Below are positions 49,850 through 59,230 of a stretch of DNA of 64,000 bases, one piece after another. The DNA comes from Lachnospiraceae bacterium (GTDB taxonomy: Bacteria > Bacillota > Clostridia > Lachnospirales > Lachnospiraceae): assembly GCA_017437065.1 (NCBI GenBank), contig JAFSBX010000131.1, forward strand, positions 21,772 to 85,771, read 5' to 3'. The position numbers and the translations under genes are program-made. The notes beneath the pieces were generated by a model that worked only from the letters and a program-made list of their open reading frames with translations, had not been told where the DNA came from and ran no database searches. The stretch's first letter is position 1. Each line of letters begins with the position of its first letter.

Positions 49850-50240
49850 AGCATTTATAGCTCGTGGTAGTGTAATGGATATGGCAGTTGGTATTATTAT
49901 TGGTGGTGCGTTCACCGGAATTGTAACTTCTTTAGTAGAAGATATAATCAATCCCATTATCGGAGTTTTCGGTGGTATGAATTTCGATCAGTTAAGTATT
50001 ACTCTGGCAGGTGATGCAACATTGAATTATGGTAAGTTTATTACTGCAGTTATAAACTTTCTGATTATGGCATTTGTAGTTTTTATGATTGTAAAAGTTA
50101 TGAATGGTACAGCAGCAAAATTTGCAAAAAAGAAAGAGGCAGAAGCACCAAAAAAGAAGAAATGTCCATTTTGTAAAAGTGAAATTCATATAGAAGCAAG
50201 CAGATGTCCACACTGTACTTCTATGTTAGAAGAAAAATAA
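49824..50240 (+). CDS. mscL: Large-conductance mechanosensitive channel with C-terminal zinc ribbon
   Basis: The 138-residue product begins [25 protein letters not shown], the MscL start, followed by a loop and a second membrane helix ([20 protein letters not shown]). A zinc ribbon is added at the end: C114, C117, C128, C131 in CPFCKSEIH and RCPHC. It opens under membrane tension to release solutes. The ATG at 49824 has AGGAGG upstream and lies inside the end of the EAL gene. Confidence 0.94.
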   Translation: MKKFVKEFKAFIARGSVMDMAVGIIIGGAFTGIVTSLVEDIINPIIGVFGGMNFDQLSITLAGDATLNYGKFITAVINFLIMAFVVFMIVKVMNGTAAKFAKKKEAEAPKKKKCPFCKSEIHIEASRCPHCTSMLEEK

Positions 50241-50251
50241 GTATTTTGTAT

Positions 50252-50289
50252 TCCCCTGTTATTGGATGGTGCATCCGAATAACAGGGGA
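50252..50289. terminator. Bidirectional terminator between mscL and the esterase gene
   Basis: Perfect 12-bp arms TCCCCTGTTATT and AATAACAGGGGA with inner GGATG/CATCC stem and AT-rich flanks. The converging genes share it. Confidence 0.9.
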
Positions 50290-50300
50290 TATTTTATATC

Positions 50301-51362
50301 TTACCAATGCATAATTTCTTTGATTTTTTTTGTGGCAGTTTCAGAAGTGATTTTATGAGTGGCTTCGGTAGGATGCCAGCTGGCCGCATAACCCAATGAG
50401 CCGTCCTGTGTGGGAAGCTCTATCAGAGATATTTTGTAATCATTGCAAGTTTTTGAATAGTTGTCTATTGCTGTTTTTATAGAAGGCATCATTGCAACAT
50501 TCATCACCCCATATGCACAGAATATATGTGCCAAAGGGTTCTTTTCACGGACTTGTTTAAGAAAATCTATATATGCAGCAGCAAATTCATCAAACTTTTT
50601 GGCTGTGTTACAGTAACTTTCATCATTAGTTCCTAAATTAATTACAACGGCTTCCGGCTCAAAGACGGAAAAATCCCACTCTAAATTTTGGGGAGCAATA
50701 GAGTCTTCAAATTTGTTAATAGAAAACCCTAATTTATTGTAATATGTAGGGAGAAGTTGGTTTTCGCATTTCAAATCAGGATTGTCTGTATAGCCGGAAA
50801 TAATACCATATCCACTGAGGGATACCATGCTGTAATCTGCATCAAGAGCTGTAGCTGTTTTGTATGCATAAGCTTTGGTAACATCCTCGGTAGAGGTGTG
50901 AAAAGGATGATTTTCGTCTTCATCATCAACCCCATATCCGCAAGTAATGGAGTCACCAATAAACTCTACTTTGTGCTTTTGTGGGGCAGTTGGAATTAAA
51001 GTTTCGGTATCAGCTATTTCGATAGGTTTAATGCCTATGATTGACATAGCAGATTCAGAAAGCTTAATAATTTTTACAGTAATTGTTTTTGCTTCACCTT
51101 CGTAAACAGATAGAGTTTGCGAGGAGGAGGTAAGCATTTGGTCGATGATACGATTATTATTAACATATATAGCAATCCGGGCCTGATTATCCACATCACA
51201 AAATGCATTATCTGCAATAAGAGTAACTGTAAGATGTGTGCCGGTGTATTGGAATTCGATACCGGTGCCGGAAAATGCACACCAGAGAGTGTCATTGATC
51301 ACATGAGTACGTCCGAGTAGTTTGACATTATTTGCGGTAATGGGTATGAGTTTCTTTTTCAA
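50301..51362 (-). CDS. CE2-type SGNH acetyl esterase
   Basis: The 353-residue product has an N-terminal jelly-roll-like domain (residues 1-120) and an SGNH hydrolase domain: FIGDSITCGYG with the nucleophile Ser, LGTNDESYC, and the catalytic His in SWHPTEATH. This two-domain layout is that of CE2 carbohydrate esterases that deacetylate xylan or other polysaccharides. No signal peptide is seen, so it may act on imported oligosaccharides. Confidence 0.87.
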   Translation of the reverse strand: MKKKLIPITANNVKLLGRTHVINDTLWCAFSGTGIEFQYTGTHLTVTLIADNAFCDVDNQARIAIYVNNNRIIDQMLTSSSQTLSVYEGEAKTITVKIIKLSESAMSIIGIKPIEIADTETLIPTAPQKHKVEFIGDSITCGYGVDDEDENHPFHTSTEDVTKAYAYKTATALDADYSMVSLSGYGIISGYTDNPDLKCENQLLPTYYNKLGFSINKFEDSIAPQNLEWDFSVFEPEAVVINLGTNDESYCNTAKKFDEFAAAYIDFLKQVREKNPLAHIFCAYGVMNVAMMPSIKTAIDNYSKTCNDYKISLIELPTQDGSLGYAASWHPTEATHKITSETATKKIKEIMHW

Positions 51363-51431
51363 AATAGTGTCTCCTTTAAAAATAAATGTGTTCTGCTTAT
51401 AGAATCAAGCGTTAAGTTTGAATAACGCAAA

Positions 51432-51453
51432 AGAGCCGGATTAATCCAGCTCT
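51432..51453 (-). terminator. Terminator of the dnaD-dnaC-prs unit
   Basis: Arms AGAGC and GCTCT with a central GGATTAATCC palindrome, overlapping the stop of the PRPP synthetase gene. A TTTT follows on the minus strand. Confidence 0.75.
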
Positions 51454-52628
51454 CCTGTTTTATATTTTGACACAACTGACTGTATGCGTTCACTTGGATT
51501 AAGTAAATCGCTGATAGAAGAGTCATGATTTAATGTATCAATAATGTATGCAATATATTTACTCATATCACAGCTGATGTACCAGTCACGGCTTAATAAT
51601 TCAGGTGTCTGGTAAATCAGGTTAGTTGTGAGAATTTTGTCAATTAAGCCATCTTCATAAGCTTTATCAAATTTATCAAGACCATTTGTAAATAAACCGA
51701 AAGTAGAAAATATAAAAATCTTGTTTGCTTTTCGTTCTTTTAATGCTGCTGCAACTTCAAGAACACTTTCTCCGGAAGAAATCATATCATCAATGATAAT
51801 CATATCTTTACCTTCAACGCTTGTACCTAAAAATTCATGAGCAACAATAGGGTTACGTCCGTTTACAATCTTTGTATAATCTCTTCTCTTATAGAACATA
51901 CCCATATCAAGACCGAGAACATTGGCAATATAAATAGCACGTCCCATACCGCCTTCGTCAGGACTGATTACCATCATATGGTCGGAGTCAATCTGAAGTC
52001 CTTTTACATTGCTCAGAAGTCCCTTGATAAACTGGTACGCAGGCTGTACGGTTTCAAATCCATGAAGTGGAATTGCATTCTGTACTCGTGGGTCATGAGC
52101 ATCAAAAGTAATAATGTTATCAACCCCCATGCTTACCAATTCCTGAAGTGCAAGAGCACAGTCTAAGGATTCACGGGAAGTTCTCTTATGCTGTCTGCTT
52201 TCATAAAGGAATGGCATAATAACAGTGATACGTCTTGCTTTACCACCTACAGCAGCAATAATACGTTTTAAATCCTGATAATGGTCGTCAGGAGACATAT
52301 GGTTTTCATGACCACATAAAGAATAAGTCAGACTGTAGTTAGCCACGTCTACTAAAAGATAAAGGTCTGAACCACGTACGGATTCTAAAATAACACCTTT
52401 AGCTTCACCTGAACCAAATCTCGGAACTTTAGTTTTCAGAATATAGGAATCTCTCTGATAACCGGAGAATGCAAGGCTGTCTTTGTGCTCGCTTTCTCTT
52501 TCAGTTCTCCATTTTACAAGATAGTAGTCAACTTTTTCGCCTAAGGACTTACAGCCCTCTAAAGGAATCATACCTAAGGAACCTACAGGTATTGTCTCCA
52601 AGTTTCTTTTCTCCTCACGTTTTGCCAT
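51441..52628 (-). CDS. prs: Ribose-phosphate pyrophosphokinase, extended variant
   Basis: The 395-residue product has the PRPP synthetase core: VIMPFLYESRQHKRTSRESL with pyrophosphate-binding features, FDAHDPRVQNA, SPDEGGMGRA and the PRPP motif MIIIDDMISSGESV. It is longer than the usual about 315 residues, with additional N-terminal sequence of about 70 residues and a longer C-terminus. It makes PRPP for nucleotide and amino acid synthesis. It lies downstream of the dnaC- and dnaD-like genes, 43 bp away, in the same direction. Confidence 0.9.
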   Translation of the reverse strand: MAKREEKRNLETIPVGSLGMIPLEGCKSLGEKVDYYLVKWRTERESEHKDSLAFSGYQRDSYILKTKVPRFGSGEAKGVILESVRGSDLYLLVDVANYSLTYSLCGHENHMSPDDHYQDLKRIIAAVGGKARRITVIMPFLYESRQHKRTSRESLDCALALQELVSMGVDNIITFDAHDPRVQNAIPLHGFETVQPAYQFIKGLLSNVKGLQIDSDHMMVISPDEGGMGRAIYIANVLGLDMGMFYKRRDYTKIVNGRNPIVAHEFLGTSVEGKDMIIIDDMISSGESVLEVAAALKERKANKIFIFSTFGLFTNGLDKFDKAYEDGLIDKILTTNLIYQTPELLSRDWYISCDMSKYIAYIIDTLNHDSSISDLLNPSERIQSVVSKYKTGELD

Positions 52629-52670
52629 GAAAAGGTCCTCACTTTCTGTTGGATAATTATTTATAATATA

Positions 52671-53639
52671 TTATTTAACATTGTTAAAAAGTTTTTTGAG
52701 TCTTATATCCGGTCCTGATAACCGGCAGACTGTATAGTTGCTGGTAATTCTCGAGAAAACCCTGTCAGAATAACGTTCACGCAGTTCTTCCAGAGAAAGA
52801 TTCGTAGAAATCAATGTTGATTTCTTGCGAATATGCCTTTCGTTCAAGCAGGAAAAAAGCTGGGAAGTAACAAAACTGTTTGTAACTTCGGTGCCTAAAT
52901 CATCTAGAATTACCAAATCACAATTATATAAGTCTTCGAAGGTATTGTAAAGGTTTTCTTTATTTTTATAGTCAAAAGAATATCTGGATAAAAATTCGAA
53001 CAGACCAATTGCACTAAAATAAATAATGGAATGTCCTGTCTCAATCAACTCTTTCGCAATACATCCGGATAGAAAAGATTTTCCGCAGCCAACTTTACCA
53101 TAGAAGAACAGATTGTGATAATTTTTATCAAAGCTCTGAATAAATGATTTTGAAGTTTCCACTGCTCTCTCAAAAAGAAGTAAGTCTTCTCCTGAATAGT
53201 ATTCATAAGAAAGATTCGAAAAATTCTCCGTTTCTAACATTTCGTGTATATTTGATTGTTCGTACAGGATAGAAATCATTTGCTGTTTAAAACAGTGACA
53301 TTTTTCACCGTTTATATACCCTGTGTCCTGACAGTCAGGACAGTCATATATAGGGGCGAGGTAGTCAGAAGGAAAACCAGCAGAAACTAAAAGGTGGTTT
53401 TTCTTAGCTGACAGGTTATGAAGCTGTTCTTTTAATTCGGATAAGGCATTTTCGTCACCTTCAAGCATCCGTTTACCACATTCCACTGAAACAGAAGAAA
53501 CCGAAGAATCCAGTTCCCGATAACCGGCAATCTGTTTATAAACCTGTTCTGTACGTTCATTAAGAATATGTCGGTTTTTATTTTGTCTGTTTTCGTAATT
53601 CCGACGAATGGATTCATATTGTGAATTCGTAAGTGGCAA
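52671..53639 (-). CDS. DnaC/DnaI-like helicase loader ATPase
   Basis: The 322-residue product has an N-terminal helical and zinc part (CPDCQDTGYINGEKCHC) and an AAA+ ATPase domain with Walker A YGKVGCGKSF, Walker B LVILDDLGTE, sensor region STNLSLEELRERYSDRV. DnaI/DnaC proteins load DnaB onto origin DNA. It sits directly behind the DnaD-like gene. The zinc motif and length favour a DnaI-type loader of Firmicutes over a transposon IstB protein. Confidence 0.9.
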   Translation of the reverse strand: MPLTNSQYESIRRNYENRQNKNRHILNERTEQVYKQIAGYRELDSSVSSVSVECGKRMLEGDENALSELKEQLHNLSAKKNHLLVSAGFPSDYLAPIYDCPDCQDTGYINGEKCHCFKQQMISILYEQSNIHEMLETENFSNLSYEYYSGEDLLLFERAVETSKSFIQSFDKNYHNLFFYGKVGCGKSFLSGCIAKELIETGHSIIYFSAIGLFEFLSRYSFDYKNKENLYNTFEDLYNCDLVILDDLGTEVTNSFVTSQLFSCLNERHIRKKSTLISTNLSLEELRERYSDRVFSRITSNYTVCRLSGPDIRLKKLFNNVK

Positions 53640-53652
53640 AGCCGTGTCCCTC

Positions 53653-54723
53653 CTACTGACTTAAAATAGCACGTTCAATTGCATCAAAGTCATAATCATG
53701 TTGTTTAAACTGGTTGAATTTATTATTTGCAGGCTGTTTGTTTGCAAAAGCTGTTGCATTTTTTTTCTTTTGATAAAGTTCATCTATTTTTTGAATATCG
53801 GCTTTATGATGTACTTCTGCATTTTTCCAACTGGAAAGAATCTTGTCCGCATATTCAAAACGATGATTTTCAGTAGCCAGAACAGTGCGTTCACAAGCTT
53901 CAAAAATAACATCTGTTTCAAAACCATATTCATCTGTCCAACGTTTAATAAATTCCACCTCTTTTGGAGAAGGAGAATTGGACTTTCCAAGTGCATTCAT
54001 AATAGAATAAATGGTTTTATCATATTTATGTGCATATTTTTCTGCTTCCTGAGGAGTTGTAACGTGGTTTTCAGCCCAGCTTATGGCAACTTTCTCTATG
54101 TAGCGGAAATCTTTTTTGCCTCTGTCTACACAGTATTGTACTAAATAATCGATTAAATCATCTGAAAAATGTAACTTGTCCGATAAAAATAAAATAGTAT
54201 TAATATCGGCAACGCTCAAAGGTTTCTGGAGATACTGCTCCATAATAAAAATCAGCTGTTCTGTAGATTCTTTTTCTTTAAATAACTTTATTTCGTCCAA
54301 ACTATAGGAAGGTTTCTGTGGAATAACAGCTTCCTGAACAGCAATATTTTCTATCGGATAAGTTGTTTCGGCAGTTTTTGACATGGAAACAACCGGAGCA
54401 AGTGGAATAATTTCACCGGCCTGTTTTCCGGTCGGTTCTTCCATGTGGATACCGATAATGTTTTTATTTGAATCATATTCTAATGAAAGGAGATGATGTT
54501 TCTCCCAATATGTAAGGGCACGTATAATATCTTTTTCGGTATGGTTAAATAAATCAGCCATATCAGAAATGCTGGTAGCAGCATTGGAGTTCATCACACG
54601 TAACAGATAGATATATACTTTTAACTGTGCATCATTTGCATCTTTCATATATTCATCAATAAAAAGATTGGATACAACAGTAGAATCCATGTAGTTATTT
54701 TTGTAAATTGTAATTTGTCCCAT
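53653..54723 (-). CDS. dnaD: DnaD-domain replication initiation protein
   Basis: The 356-residue product has an N-terminal winged-helix region (about 10-100, STVVSNLFIDEYM, VYIYLLRVMNSNAAT and ISDMADLFNHTEKDIIRALT) and DnaB/DnaD C-terminal domains, including the typical end EVEFIKRWTDEYGFETDVIFEACERT and KILSSWKN with the YxxxIxxxW-like motif. DnaD binds DNA at the origin in Firmicutes. The ATG at 54723 is 7 bp after AGGAGTG; a GTG at 54732 would be too close. A TATAAT-type -10 lies at 54790-54785. Confidence 0.9.
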   Translation of the reverse strand: MGQITIYKNNYMDSTVVSNLFIDEYMKDANDAQLKVYIYLLRVMNSNAATSISDMADLFNHTEKDIIRALTYWEKHHLLSLEYDSNKNIIGIHMEEPTGKQAGEIIPLAPVVSMSKTAETTYPIENIAVQEAVIPQKPSYSLDEIKLFKEKESTEQLIFIMEQYLQKPLSVADINTILFLSDKLHFSDDLIDYLVQYCVDRGKKDFRYIEKVAISWAENHVTTPQEAEKYAHKYDKTIYSIMNALGKSNSPSPKEVEFIKRWTDEYGFETDVIFEACERTVLATENHRFEYADKILSSWKNAEVHHKADIQKIDELYQKKKNATAFANKQPANNKFNQFKQHDYDFDAIERAILSQ

Positions 54724-54824
54724 ATCTATCACTCCTAATTCATTAGTCCAAAATGTAAATAACTTATTTCTCTAAGGCAATTGAATTATAGCATAAGGGT
54801 TTGAAAAAAGAAATAGCAACTTTC

Positions 54825-54855
54825 CCGCAAACCCTTGAAAATACGGGGTTTGCGG
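54825..54855. repeat. 10-bp inverted repeat upstream of dnaD
   Basis: CCGCAAACCC (54825-54834) and GGGTTTGCGG (54846-54855) around an 11-bp spacer, between the dnaD -10 box and the DnaA boxes. No T-run, so more likely an operator than a terminator. Confidence 0.6.
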
Positions 54856-54860
54856 CTTCC

Positions 54861-55044
54861 TGTGGATAATGTGGAAAGTGTGGATAAAGAAAAGAATAAC
54901 TTTGGTTAATAGATAGAAAATCCTTTGTATATATAGGTAGAACAGGAAGTGGAGAGAAACAAAAACTATCCACAATAAAGCAAAAGAATATCCACAAAAA
55001 ATGATGGGGATTAATCCCCAATTTTTTGTGGATATTGTGGATAA
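54861..55044. promoter_or_regulatory. DnaA-box cluster between murC and dnaD
   Basis: Three perfect boxes TGTGGATAA (54861-54869, 54879-54887, 55036-55044) and three with one mismatch: CTATCCACA (54966-54974), ATATCCACA (54988-54996) and TGTGGATAT (55027-55035). The last two boxes are contiguous. The boxes lie 70-250 bp upstream of the dnaD -10, suggesting DnaA control of helicase-loading genes; a role as an origin-like or DnaA-titrating site is an alternative. Confidence 0.8.
54988..55035. terminator. 48-bp near-palindrome containing two DnaA boxes; terminator of murC
   Basis: A central perfect 16-bp palindrome TGGGGATTAATCCCCA (55005-55020) is flanked by 15-bp arms ATATCCACAAAAAAT and ATTTTTTGTGGATAT, interrupted only by a 2-bp GA. 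On the minus strand it forms a hairpin and T-run after murC. The DnaA boxes at both tips are part of the palindrome. Confidence 0.85.
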
Positions 55045-56421
55045 CTATTTTTTTAGTAGATTTTCTCCGATTTTATGCACATCTCCTGCACCCATAGTTA
55101 TCAACAGATCACCGTTGATACAATTTTTTAATAAAAATTTTTCAATTTCTTCAAAAGAGGGGAAATGGTAGCATGTATGCCCCAGTTTTTCAATCTCTTC
55201 TTTTAAAGTTTCTGAGCTGATTCCCAGCGTATCTGTTTCTCTTGCGGCATAAATATCTGCCAGTACAACATGGTCTGCTAAACTGAGTGCCTGTGCGAAT
55301 TCCGGAAGGAATGCCTTGGTCCGTGTGTAAGTATGTGGCTGGAATACACACCATATGGATTTGTTAGGATAATTTTTCGCTGCGGACAAAGTTGCGGTAA
55401 TTTCTGTCGGGTGGTGTGCATAATCATCTATTATAGTGATTCCGTTTAAGGAACCTTTATATTCGAAGCGTCGATTTGTTCCCGTAAACTGTGCAAGGGC
55501 AGAAGTAATATCTTTATCTGCCAGCTTTAACAAGTCAGCAAGGGCAATGGCGGCCAGTGCGTTTGAGACATTGTGGCTGCCCGGAACTGCAAGGGAAAAG
55601 GTTCTTTCGGTATCGTTAGATTTTAATGTAAAAGTAGGGTGCGCCTGCTCGTCATAGCTTATATTTTCTGCATAATAGTCATAGGAGGGGGAAGAACCAT
55701 AAGTAATGACACGACATGCGAGCCCATCTGTAATTTCTTTATAATTGTCAATCTCTCCGTTGATAATTAGAGTACCGTCTGCCGGCAATAATTCTGCAAA
55801 GGCACGGAAAGAATGCCGGATATCATTGATATCTTTAAAAAAGTCAAGATGGTCTTCTTCTATATTAAGGATAATACCGATTTTTGGGAAAAAACTTAAA
55901 AAGCTGTTTGTGTATTCACATGCTTCCGTTACAAAATAGCCGGATTTTCCTATACGGATATTTCCTTCAATAGACTTTAATATGCCACCGATGGATAATG
56001 TAGGATCGGTTTCGGCGTGAAGCAGAATTTCTGAAACCATGGAAGTGGTAGTAGTTTTTCCATGAGTACCACTGATTGCAATCGGAACTTCATAATTTTT
56101 CATAATCTGTCCTAAAAGCTGTGCGCGGGAAAGAGAGGGAATCTGTAGTTCTTTCATGGCAATGTATTCCGGGTTATCCGGATGAATGGCACTTGTATAC
56201 ACGACAAGATCGATATCTGAGGTGATGTTTTCAGCATTCTGGCCAATGAAAATGTGTGCGCCTTTCTTTTCGAGAGCATCTGTAAGAGCGGACTTATGAG
56301 CATCAGAACCGGATACTTTAAAATTTTCCGTAATAAGTATTTCGGCAAGACCACTCATGCTGATGCCGCCGATACCAATAAAATATATGTGTACTGGATG
56401 GTTGAAATCTATTTGATACAT
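55045..56421 (-). CDS. murC: UDP-N-acetylmuramate--L-alanine ligase
   Basis: The 458-residue product has the MurC pattern: N-terminal Rossmann start YFIGIGGISMSGLAEI, ATP-binding ISGTHGKTTTTSMV, central NIEEDHLDFF and DDYAHHPTEI, C-terminal domain GAGDVHKIGE. It adds L-Ala to UDP-MurNAc. I use the ATG at 56421; the frame is open further upstream, but that stretch is hydrophobic and unlike MurC. It ends one base from a DnaA box. Confidence 0.96.
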   Translation of the reverse strand: MYQIDFNHPVHIYFIGIGGISMSGLAEILITENFKVSGSDAHKSALTDALEKKGAHIFIGQNAENITSDIDLVVYTSAIHPDNPEYIAMKELQIPSLSRAQLLGQIMKNYEVPIAISGTHGKTTTTSMVSEILLHAETDPTLSIGGILKSIEGNIRIGKSGYFVTEACEYTNSFLSFFPKIGIILNIEEDHLDFFKDINDIRHSFRAFAELLPADGTLIINGEIDNYKEITDGLACRVITYGSSPSYDYYAENISYDEQAHPTFTLKSNDTERTFSLAVPGSHNVSNALAAIALADLLKLADKDITSALAQFTGTNRRFEYKGSLNGITIIDDYAHHPTEITATLSAAKNYPNKSIWCVFQPHTYTRTKAFLPEFAQALSLADHVVLADIYAARETDTLGISSETLKEEIEKLGHTCYHFPSFEEIEKFLLKNCINGDLLITMGAGDVHKIGENLLKK

Positions 56422-56700
56422 TTTAAAACCTGCCTTTATAATTAATTCTTCCCCTGTATTATACGCATTATACACATAAAAAACAAATAAGAAATCAAAG
56501 TTTTTCAGAAATACTGTAAAAATAATAGAAAACAAATATATAAGATAAAATTGACAAATTAATACATATTTATCACACGATTTTGCTGAATTGAAAATTA
56601 AATAGTAAGAATTGAATGAAGTTGTGGAAAATAGATGTAGATAAAGTGGGAAAAATATACAAAAAACATAAAATATATTGAAAATTTTCTGTCGTAAATA

Positions 56701-56729
56701 TTCACTTTCTGACGGAATTGTGCTATAGT
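56701..56729 (+). promoter_or_regulatory. Promoter of glgC
   Basis: TTCACT (56701-56706) and TATAGT (56724-56729) are 17 bp apart, about 50 bp before glgC. The remaining gap from 56422 is AT-rich, with no gene seen. Confidence 0.7.
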
Positions 56730-56779
56730 GGATATACACAGATTCCGTTTGTGAAAGAAGACTAGAATGAGGTGATGAC

Positions 56780-58048
56780 ATGATAAAGAAAGAAATGATT
56801 GCCATGTTACTAGCCGGGGGACAAGGAAGCCGATTAGGGGTTTTAACTTCTGAAGTTGCAAAGCCGGCAGTTTCATTTGGGGGAAAGTACAGAATTATTG
56901 ATTTTCCGTTAAGTAACTGTATTAATTCGGGTATTGATACGGTCGGAGTTTTGACACAGTATCAGCCGCTTAGATTAAATACACATATCGGTATTGGTAT
57001 TCCGTGGGATTTGGATCGTAACATCGGAGGTGTTACGGTGTTACCGCCATATGAAAAGAGCGAAGGAAGCGAATGGTATACGGGAACCGCAAATGCCATT
57101 TATCAGAACCTGGCTTATATGGAAGCGTATAATCCGGAATACGTATTGATTTTGTCAGGTGACCATATTTATAAGATGGATTATGAAGTTATGTTGGATT
57201 TCCATAAGGCCAACAATGCAGATGTAACTATTGCTGTAATGCCTGTTCCTATGGAAGAGGCAAGCCGTTTTGGAGTGGTAATTGCAGATGAACATAAAAG
57301 AATAACGGAATTTGAAGAGAAACCGGCAAATCCAAGAAGTAATCTTGCTTCTATGGGAATTTACATTTTTTCATGGAAAGTGTTGCGTGAAGCTTTGATT
57401 GCTAAAAAAGATCAGGCAGGACTTGACTTTGGTAAACATGTAATTCCGTACTGCCATGAGAACGGAAGACCGATTTATGCATATGAGTTTAATGGTTATT
57501 GGAAGGACGTAGGAACATTAAGCTCTTATTGGGAAGCAAATATGGAACTGATTGATCTTGTTCCTGAATTTAACCTCTATGAGGAATATTGGAAAATATA
57601 TACCAAGAGTGAGATACTTCCGCCGCAGTATATTTCAGCAGACAGTAAGATAGAAAGAAGTATTATCGGTGAAGGTAGCGAGGTTTATGGTGAAGTTTAT
57701 AATTCGATTATCGGATGCGGTGTAGTAATTGGTAAAGGTACAGTTGTAAGAGATTCCATTATTATGAATTCTACAACAATTGGTGACGGATGCCAGATAA
57801 ATAAAGCGATTATTGCCGAGAATGTAAAAGTTGCAGACAATGTTATCGCCGGAGAGGGCGAAGAAGCACCGAATGAAAAGGCAGCTCATATTTATACGGA
57901 TGGACTGGTAACAATCGGAGAAAAGAGCGAGATTCCATCAAATGTTAAGATAGGAAAAAATACGGTTATTTCCGGTTGTACTACAGCAGAAGACTATCCG
58001 GATTCTTATCTCATGAGTGGAAAAGCATTAATTAAGGCAGGTGAATGA
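56780..58048 (+). CDS. glgC: Glucose-1-phosphate adenylyltransferase, catalytic subunit
   Basis: The 422-residue product has the nucleotide-binding [16 protein letters not shown] and catalytic-site [11 protein letters not shown], with a left-handed beta-helix at the C-terminus. It makes ADP-glucose for glycogen synthesis. GAGGTGATG lies upstream. The downstream glgD-type subunit begins 2 bp after the stop, so they are co-translated as in other Firmicutes. Confidence 0.96.
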   Translation: MIKKEMIAMLLAGGQGSRLGVLTSEVAKPAVSFGGKYRIIDFPLSNCINSGIDTVGVLTQYQPLRLNTHIGIGIPWDLDRNIGGVTVLPPYEKSEGSEWYTGTANAIYQNLAYMEAYNPEYVLILSGDHIYKMDYEVMLDFHKANNADVTIAVMPVPMEEASRFGVVIADEHKRITEFEEKPANPRSNLASMGIYIFSWKVLREALIAKKDQAGLDFGKHVIPYCHENGRPIYAYEFNGYWKDVGTLSSYWEANMELIDLVPEFNLYEEYWKIYTKSEILPPQYISADSKIERSIIGEGSEVYGEVYNSIIGCGVVIGKGTVVRDSIIMNSTTIGDGCQINKAIIAENVKVADNVIAGEGEEAPNEKAAHIYTDGLVTIGEKSEIPSNVKIGKNTVISGCTTAEDYPDSYLMSGKALIKAGE

Positions 58049-58050
58049 TT

Positions 58051-59169
58051 ATGAGAGCAATAGGAATTATTTTAGCGGGTGGTAATAACCATAGAATGAA
58101 AGAACTTTCACAAAAGAGAGCAATTGGTGCAATGCCGATTGCAGGAAGCTACAGAAGTATTGACTTTGCACTCAGTAATATGTCAAATTCACATATTCAG
58201 AAAGTTGGTGTCTTTACACAGTACAATGCGAAAAGTCTGAATGAACATTTGAATTCTTCCAAATGGTGGGATTTTGGTAGAAAACAGGGTGGATTATATG
58301 TATTTACGCCAACTGTTACAGCAGAAGGAAGTTTTTGGTATCGCGGAACAGCGGATGCGATTTATCAGAATATTTCTTTCTTAAAAAACAGTCATGAACC
58401 GTATGTAGTAATTGCTTCGGCAGACTGTGTATATAAGATGGATTTCAATGCTGTATTAGAATATCACATTTCCAAGAAGGCTGATGTTACCGTTGTATGC
58501 AAAGAAATGCCGGCGGGAACGAATATTGAGCGTTTTGGAACGATAAAAATGAATGAAGACAGTCGTATTGAAGAATTTGAAGAAAAAGCTATCATTGCAA
58601 AGTCCAATACGATTTCATGTGGTATTTATGTTATCAGAAGAAGACAATTGATTGAAATGATAGAGAAATGTGCAGAAGAAGGAAGATTTGATTTCGTAAA
58701 TGATATTTTAATCCGTTATAAGAATATGAAACGAATTTACGGCTATAAGATTAAAGAGTATTGGCGTAATATCGCATCTATTCAGGATTATTACGATACA
58801 AATATGGATTTCTTAAAACCGGAAATAAGAGATTACTTCTTTAAACAGTATCCGGACGTTTACTCTAAAGTAGAAGATCTTCCACCGGCAAAATATAATG
58901 TTGGTGCAGATGTGAAAAACAGTCTTGTATCCAGTGGATGTATTGTAAATGGTAAGGTAGAGAATTCCATTATCTTCAAGGAAGCTTATATTGGAAATAA
59001 TTGTACGATTAAAAATTCAATTATTTTGAATGATGTTTACATTGGAGACAATACATACATTGAAAATTGTATAGTGGAAAGTCGTGATACAATTCCGGCA
59101 AATTCGTACCATAAAGGTGAGGATGAAATTAAGATTGTTGTAGAACGAAATGCACGGTATGTGCTATAA
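58051..59169 (+). CDS. glgD: ADP-glucose pyrophosphorylase regulatory subunit
   Basis: The 372-residue product is homologous to GlgC but the nucleotide loop is altered (ILAGGNNHRMKELS instead of GGQGSRLG) and the catalytic loop reads ASADCVYKMDF instead of [11 protein letters not shown], matching GlgD, a non-catalytic partner that forms mixed tetramers with GlgC. Start ATG at 58051 with AGGTGA upstream; the ATG at 58045 overlaps glgC's stop. Confidence 0.93.
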   Translation: MRAIGIILAGGNNHRMKELSQKRAIGAMPIAGSYRSIDFALSNMSNSHIQKVGVFTQYNAKSLNEHLNSSKWWDFGRKQGGLYVFTPTVTAEGSFWYRGTADAIYQNISFLKNSHEPYVVIASADCVYKMDFNAVLEYHISKKADVTVVCKEMPAGTNIERFGTIKMNEDSRIEEFEEKAIIAKSNTISCGIYVIRRRQLIEMIEKCAEEGRFDFVNDILIRYKNMKRIYGYKIKEYWRNIASIQDYYDTNMDFLKPEIRDYFFKQYPDVYSKVEDLPPAKYNVGADVKNSLVSSGCIVNGKVENSIIFKEAYIGNNCTIKNSIILNDVYIGDNTYIENCIVESRDTIPANSYHKGEDEIKIVVERNARYVL

Positions 59170-59230
59170 ATTACAGAATCTCAGTGCTGAACAGACAGGG
59201 ATGGCATAATGACAGACAGGGGGACACAAA

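Noticed and set aside
52671-53639. IstB-type transposon helper
   Set aside because: There is no istA-like transposase or inverted repeat, and the zinc motif plus the DnaD neighbour indicate a replication loader.
54733-55044. Chromosomal origin oriC
   Set aside because: DnaA boxes are present but no dnaA, dnaN or AT-rich unwinding element is seen nearby, so a regulatory or titration site is the safer call.
56422-56805. N-terminal extension of murC
   Set aside because: The in-frame upstream stretch is hydrophobic and atypical, and the conserved MurC start fits the ATG at 56421.
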